From an uncultured Actinomycetes bacterium (GTDB taxonomy: Bacteria; Actinomycetota; Actinomycetes; Nanopelagicales; Nanopelagicaceae), in assembly GCA_903827345.1 (NCBI GenBank), contig CAIKID010000311.1:1-9745 (forward strand): a stretch of 9,745 nucleotides of DNA, written 5' to 3'. The notes under the pieces are model-generated. The model did not search any database and had not been told where the DNA came from. It saw only the letters and a program-made list of their open reading frames with translations. Below, in pieces: positions 6,879 through 9,745 of the stretch (position 1 is the first letter of the stretch; the number at the start of each line of letters is the position of its first letter). A program made the translations under genes and the position numbers.

Positions 6879-8102
6879 TTAGATCGAATCCATGATGTGG
6901 CGGTTGCCGCGATCGAAGGTGAAATAGTTCCAGCTCCAGTCCGCGATAGTCCCAATACGATTTCTTCCACCCATTAAGTAGAAGAGATGTAGGAAGAGCC
7001 AACCGAACCAGGCGATTGGTCCACTGATCTTCAATTTTTTAACTTGGATGATTGCCTTGTGGCGACCGATGGTTGCCATGGAGCCCTTATCCTTATAAAG
7101 GAATTCTTTGAGGCCTTGTCCCTTGTTTACCCGGCGAATTTGATCTGCAACGAAACGGCCTTGCTGCATTGCAACCGGAGCAACTTGCGGCAGGAAGCGA
7201 CCATTCGTCGCGCGAGCTCCCGCGCAATCTCCGACCGCCCAGATGTAGGGGTAGTTAGTGATCTGCATCGTCTGTTCTGTCTTCAGGCGGAATCCCTCTG
7301 TAGGAACGCTGAGGTCATAGATCGCGGGCGAACTTGTAACGCCGGCAGCCCAGACCATTACATGCGCTCGCATAGAGGAGCCGTCCGCAAAGTTGATGAG
7401 CCCAAATTCAAGTGACTTAACAGCTGTCTTGAGCATGAGATTTACGCCCAGTTTCTCTAACTCGTGCTGGGCTTTATCAGTCAAGGATTGATCAAACATC
7501 GGAAGCACGCGTGGCCCAGCTTCGACAAGATATACATCGATCTTGGAAGCAGCTTCGGCCTGGTCGCTGTGAAGTGGCCCCTTGATTAACTCTCCGAGGG
7601 CTCCAGCCATTTCGACGCCAGTGGGTCCGCCACCAACGACAACAACTTTAAGGCGGGTGTCATCCTGGAAACGGCAGAGATCTTCATAACGACGCATGAT
7701 CTCGGAGCGAATTGCGAGAGACTCATGAACCGACTTCATCCCTAAGCCAAATTCATGCACGCCAGGAATTCCAAAATCTGCGGTGACCGAACCCATGGCA
7801 ATGACGAGATGGTCAAAGGGAATGACTTCACTGCTATCGAGTTTGACGGTCTTATTCTTGTGATCGATGGAGATGGGAGAGCCCATGTGGAATCGGCCCC
7901 CGGTTTTACGGAGTGCACCGCGGATGGGGTAGGCAATATGGTCTGCAGCAATACCGGCGGTAGCCACCTGATAAAGCAGCGGAGGGAAGGTCTGATAGTT
8001 ATTGCGGTCTACGACTGTGACATCTGCATCATGACCCAGAGCCTCGGCCGTCGCCAGCCCTCCAAAGCCTCCGCCAAGGATTACAACGCGCGGTTTTGCC
8101 AT
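6879..8102 (-). CDS. ndh: Type II NADH dehydrogenase (NDH-2), NADH:quinone oxidoreductase
   Basis: NDH-2 is a single-chain FAD enzyme on the inner face of the membrane. It passes electrons from NADH to menaquinone or ubiquinone without pumping protons. The 407-residue protein has a first Rossmann motif for FAD, VVILGGGFGGLATAE (Gly10, 12 and 15). PLLYQVATAGI (41-51) is typical of this family. The second Rossmann motif for NADH is VVVGGGPTGVEMAGAL (from about 154, Glu164 conserved). YIWAVGDCAG (286-295) is the second FAD contact. PQVAPVAMQQG (305-315) matches the quinone-site 'AQxAxQQG' element. The C-terminus (GWLFLHLFYLMGGRNR, then WSWNYFTFDRGNR) is the amphipathic membrane-binding end typical of NDH-2. 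AAGG about eleven bases before the ATG is a modest ribosome site. It is first of a two-gene unit with the hydrolase and faces the nuo operon. Confidence 0.96.
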   Translation of the reverse strand: MAKPRVVILGGGFGGLATAEALGHDADVTVVDRNNYQTFPPLLYQVATAGIAADHIAYPIRGALRKTGGRFHMGSPISIDHKNKTVKLDSSEVIPFDHLVIAMGSVTADFGIPGVHEFGLGMKSVHESLAIRSEIMRRYEDLCRFQDDTRLKVVVVGGGPTGVEMAGALGELIKGPLHSDQAEAASKIDVYLVEAGPRVLPMFDQSLTDKAQHELEKLGVNLMLKTAVKSLEFGLINFADGSSMRAHVMVWAAGVTSSPAIYDLSVPTEGFRLKTEQTMQITNYPYIWAVGDCAGARATNGRFLPQVAPVAMQQGRFVADQIRRVNKGQGLKEFLYKDKGSMATIGRHKAIIQVKKLKISGPIAWFGWLFLHLFYLMGGRNRIGTIADWSWNYFTFDRGNRHIMDSI

Positions 8103-8153
8103 TGGGATCTACCTTTTTCTCAGTTAGTGCAAGAGTTTGCCAGGCACTGGTCG

Positions 8154-8179
8154 ATTCGTAACCAACGCTGGTTTCGAAT
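8154..8179. repeat. 26-base imperfect inverted repeat, candidate operator or leader hairpin
   Basis: The left arm ATTCGTAACCA (8154-8164) pairs with the right arm TGGTTTCGAAT (8169-8179) at ten of eleven positions. The single mismatch is T-T at 8159/8174 and the loop is ACGC. It lies 51 bases upstream of the ndh ATG and 35 bases upstream of the proposed SDR GTG. The symmetry is what a dimeric transcription factor would bind. If ndh transcription begins upstream of it, the RNA could also form this hairpin near its 5' end. The regulator is unknown and the sequence is not a Rex-type TTGTGA site. Confidence 0.5.
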
Positions 8180-8184
8180 ATCCG

Positions 8185-8214
8185 AATCTATGTACTCAGT
8201 CTACTGTTAATCAA
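8185..8214 (-). promoter_or_regulatory. Possible ndh promoter
   Basis: On the - strand, TTGATT (8214-8209) is followed after 18 bases by TAGATT (8190-8185). Each matches four of six consensus positions of a housekeeping -35/-10 promoter. Transcription would begin near 8178, giving a leader of about 75 bases, with the inverted repeat right at the start point. The match is weak and rests on position and spacing only. Confidence 0.25.
8202..8207 (+). promoter_or_regulatory. Possible -10 element for a leaderless SDR-gene transcript
   Basis: TACTGT fits the TANNNT pattern of actinobacterial -10 elements and ends seven bases before the GTG at 8215. That is the spacing expected when transcription begins at the start codon itself. 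No Shine-Dalgarno site precedes this GTG, which agrees with a leaderless message. I see no convincing -35 hexamer. Confidence 0.3.
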
Positions 8215-9735
8215 GTGAGCGCAACTCCTGAGATTCGTAAGGTGCTCGTGACTGGCGCCTCCGGTTATGTTGGCAGCCGTCTAGTGACTGCCCTGTTAAA
8301 TCAAGGCGTCGTCGTACGAGTCCTCGTTCGCGATTCCGCAAAGATTGTAGGACAGCCCTGGTATTCGCAGGTTGAAGTGGCTGTGGGCAATGCAACCAAT
8401 TATGAGGAAATTCGTGCGGCGCTAGAAGGAGTTCATACCGCTTTCTATTTATTGCATTCGATCGGGGCTGGGCCTCGATTCGATGAGGTAGAAGAGACGA
8501 TGGCACTCACCTTTGGGCGCGCCGCAAAGGATTCCGAAGTCTCCCAAATTATCTACCTAGGGGGCATAGTAAGGACAGGTGAACACAAGGCCAGTAAACA
8601 TTTGGCGTCGAGAGCTAATACTGGTGCACGCCTTTCCCAATTCGATGTTCCTGTTTTGCAATTGCGCGCCGGGATAATTATTGGATCGGGTTCCGCGTCA
8701 TTCGAAATGATTCGCCACATGACCCACCGGCTACCCATCATGATTACCCCAAAATGGGTGAACAATCGAACGCAACCAATTGCAATTCGCGATGTGCTCT
8801 ATTACTTATCTCAAGCAGCCTCGCTAGCCGAACCGCAATCAGGAACCTTTGATATCGGCGGACCAGATATCTTTACCTATGCAGATTTGATTGAAGAATT
8901 TGCACAAGTCGCGGGCTTGCGTAAGCGAATAATAATGAAAGTTCCTTTTCTCTCGGTCTGGTTTTCGAGCCTTTGGATTGGCTTAGTTACTCCAGTGCCG
9001 GTTGCACTAGCCCGACCACTCGTTGGTTCTTTAATAAATGAATCATTTGTTGATCAAAGCCAGTCTATTTCGCTGCTAATTCCACCCCCACCTAATGGAT
9101 TAGTCACTGTAGACCGGGCTTTTGAACTAGCAATCTCCAAGGTCAAACTTAATGAAGTCGAGTCACGCTGGTCCGATGCAAATGCCTTTATGCCGTCATG
9201 GCAGAAGACGCAATCTGATCCTGAGTGGGCTGGTGAGGCTGAATATCACGATGAGCAAATTGCATATACCGATGCAACTCTCACTTCGCTCTGGCAGAGT
9301 ATCGAAGAGATTGGTGGCGAACGTGGATGGTACGGGGCCGATGCGCTCTGGTGGTTGCGTGGGTTGCTCGATCGCCTAATGGGCGGTGTTGGTTTACGGC
9401 GAGGGCGACGTGATCCTAATTTCTTACGACAAGGTGACAGTCTAGATTTTTGGAGAGTGGAAAGCCTGCAGGTGAATCATCACTTGAATCTATACGCAGA
9501 GATGATTCTTCCTGGGAAAGCTTGGTTGCAATTTACCCTCGATGAAGTTGAACATGATGGACGACTAATGCGACGCCTCAATCAGCGCGCCAGTTTCCTC
9601 CCTAAGGGGATGGGCGGGCACTTGTATTGGGTACTCGTCTTGCCATTTCACTGGTTGATATTTCCAACGATGGCCCGGAATATTTTGAAGGAAGCTCGCC
9701 GGAAGGATGAGGTCGCGCGGGAACACGGAAGATAG
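8215..9735 (+). CDS. Atypical SDR family NAD(P)-binding protein with C-terminal DUF2867 domain
   Basis: From GTG 8215 this is a 506-residue two-domain protein. Residues 8-220 form a Rossmann domain of the extended/atypical SDR type: VLVTGASGYVGSRL carries the TGxxGxxG nucleotide motif at 13-20. YLGGIV (114-119) ends the strand that normally precedes the catalytic tyrosine, but no Tyr-x-x-x-Lys follows; the region reads HKASKHLASR. Next come RAGIIIGSGSASFEMIRHM and RTQPIAIRDVLYYL, typical of this group. The C-terminal DUF2867 domain (about 365-500) includes GERGWY, LRGLLDRLMGGVGLRRGRRD, LDFWRVE, LPGKAWLQF and LYWVLVLPFHWLIF. The architecture resembles E. coli YbjT; the substrate is unknown. 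The start is uncertain: a TTG at 8137 would add 26 residues that look unlike the family. The last hydrophobic part may associate with the membrane. It is transcribed away from ndh. Confidence 0.88.
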   Translation: MSATPEIRKVLVTGASGYVGSRLVTALLNQGVVVRVLVRDSAKIVGQPWYSQVEVAVGNATNYEEIRAALEGVHTAFYLLHSIGAGPRFDEVEETMALTFGRAAKDSEVSQIIYLGGIVRTGEHKASKHLASRANTGARLSQFDVPVLQLRAGIIIGSGSASFEMIRHMTHRLPIMITPKWVNNRTQPIAIRDVLYYLSQAASLAEPQSGTFDIGGPDIFTYADLIEEFAQVAGLRKRIIMKVPFLSVWFSSLWIGLVTPVPVALARPLVGSLINESFVDQSQSISLLIPPPPNGLVTVDRAFELAISKVKLNEVESRWSDANAFMPSWQKTQSDPEWAGEAEYHDEQIAYTDATLTSLWQSIEEIGGERGWYGADALWWLRGLLDRLMGGVGLRRGRRDPNFLRQGDSLDFWRVESLQVNHHLNLYAEMILPGKAWLQFTLDEVEHDGRLMRRLNQRASFLPKGMGGHLYWVLVLPFHWLIFPTMARNILKEARRKDEVAREHGR

Positions 9736-9745
9736 ATAATCTCGA

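Larger units (their letters stand above)
8103..8214. other. Divergent intergenic region between ndh and the SDR gene
   Basis: These 112 bases are the only real gap in the window and must hold the promoters of both diverging genes. Its length assumes the GTG start of the SDR gene at 8215; a TTG start at 8137 would shrink it to 34 bases. It contains a 26-base inverted repeat (8154-8179), clustered CGAAT motifs and weak promoter-like hexamers on both strands, listed separately. Confidence 0.7.

Noticed and set aside
6875..6970. Upstream extension of the hydrolase reading frame into ndh
   Set aside because: The 32 added residues are an out-of-frame reading of the conserved ndh C-terminus and do not resemble a hydrolase N-terminus.
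7044..7415. A 123-codon open frame on the + strand within ndh
   Set aside because: It is antisense to a highly conserved part of ndh and shows no protein-like features of its own.
8138..8150. Small palindromes TGCCAGGCA and CCAG-GCA-CTGG in the ndh leader
   Set aside because: They are four-base arms that overlap each other, too short to separate from chance, and offer no terminator or riboswitch pattern.
7755..8210. A 151-codon open frame on the + strand, opposite the 5' end of ndh
   Set aside because: It lies almost wholly antisense to the conserved ndh FAD domain, has no recognisable domain and no ribosome site; it is a shadow of ndh codon use.

Overview
The window is a compact stretch of an actinobacterial chromosome holding the 3' half of the nuo operon (respiratory complex I, NDH-1). 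Behind it lie a converging two-gene unit with a type II NADH dehydrogenase (NDH-2) and a divergent gene for an atypical short-chain dehydrogenase. The actinobacterial assignment rests on three things: the long soluble C-terminal tail of NuoJ (with NAVDVPALLPDG), the 'ATPGTS..VLGVLDKVGTYGMIRFC' type of NuoM, and the SDR-DUF2867 protein. Base composition is only moderate in GC by eye and gene junctions are almost free of spacers. This is more like a small-genome aquatic actinobacterium (for example the freshwater acI/Nanopelagicales or Luna groups) than a high-GC soil actinomycete. The lineage is an inference.

Layout. Positions 1-105 are the tail of nuoI. Then come nuoJ (107-901), nuoK (902-1201), nuoL (1201-3090), nuoM (3087-4592) and nuoN (4592-6106), all on the + strand, with gaps of one base or less or overlaps of 1-4 bases. 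NuoN ends at 6106 and the next gene, on the - strand, ends at 6107, so both stop codons sit inside one TTAATTAA palindrome. On the - strand, ndh (8102-6879) is followed four bases later by an alpha/beta hydrolase gene (6874-6107). A 112-base divergent gap (8103-8214) separates ndh from a + strand SDR/DUF2867 gene (about 8215-9735), and the window ends ten bases after that gene. No stretch of more than 300 bases lacks a gene.

How the parts work together. NuoJ, K, L, M and N are membrane subunits of NDH-1, which oxidises NADH, reduces quinone and pumps protons; L, M and N are the three antiporter-like pumping subunits. NDH-2 does the same electron transfer from NADH to quinone without pumping. 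The coupling and non-coupling entry points to the respiratory chain therefore lie back to back and face each other. The role of the hydrolase and of the SDR protein in this setting is unknown.

Most of the window is ordinary core metabolism. Four things merit a second look. One is a 26-base near-perfect inverted repeat with surrounding CGAAT motifs in the ndh/SDR gap, a candidate operator. The second is the zero-spacer convergent junction. The third is a NuoM in which the usual acidic residues after WLP are replaced. The fourth is the uncertain, possibly leaderless, start of the SDR gene. I found no RNA gene, mobile element, CRISPR array or clearly new system.
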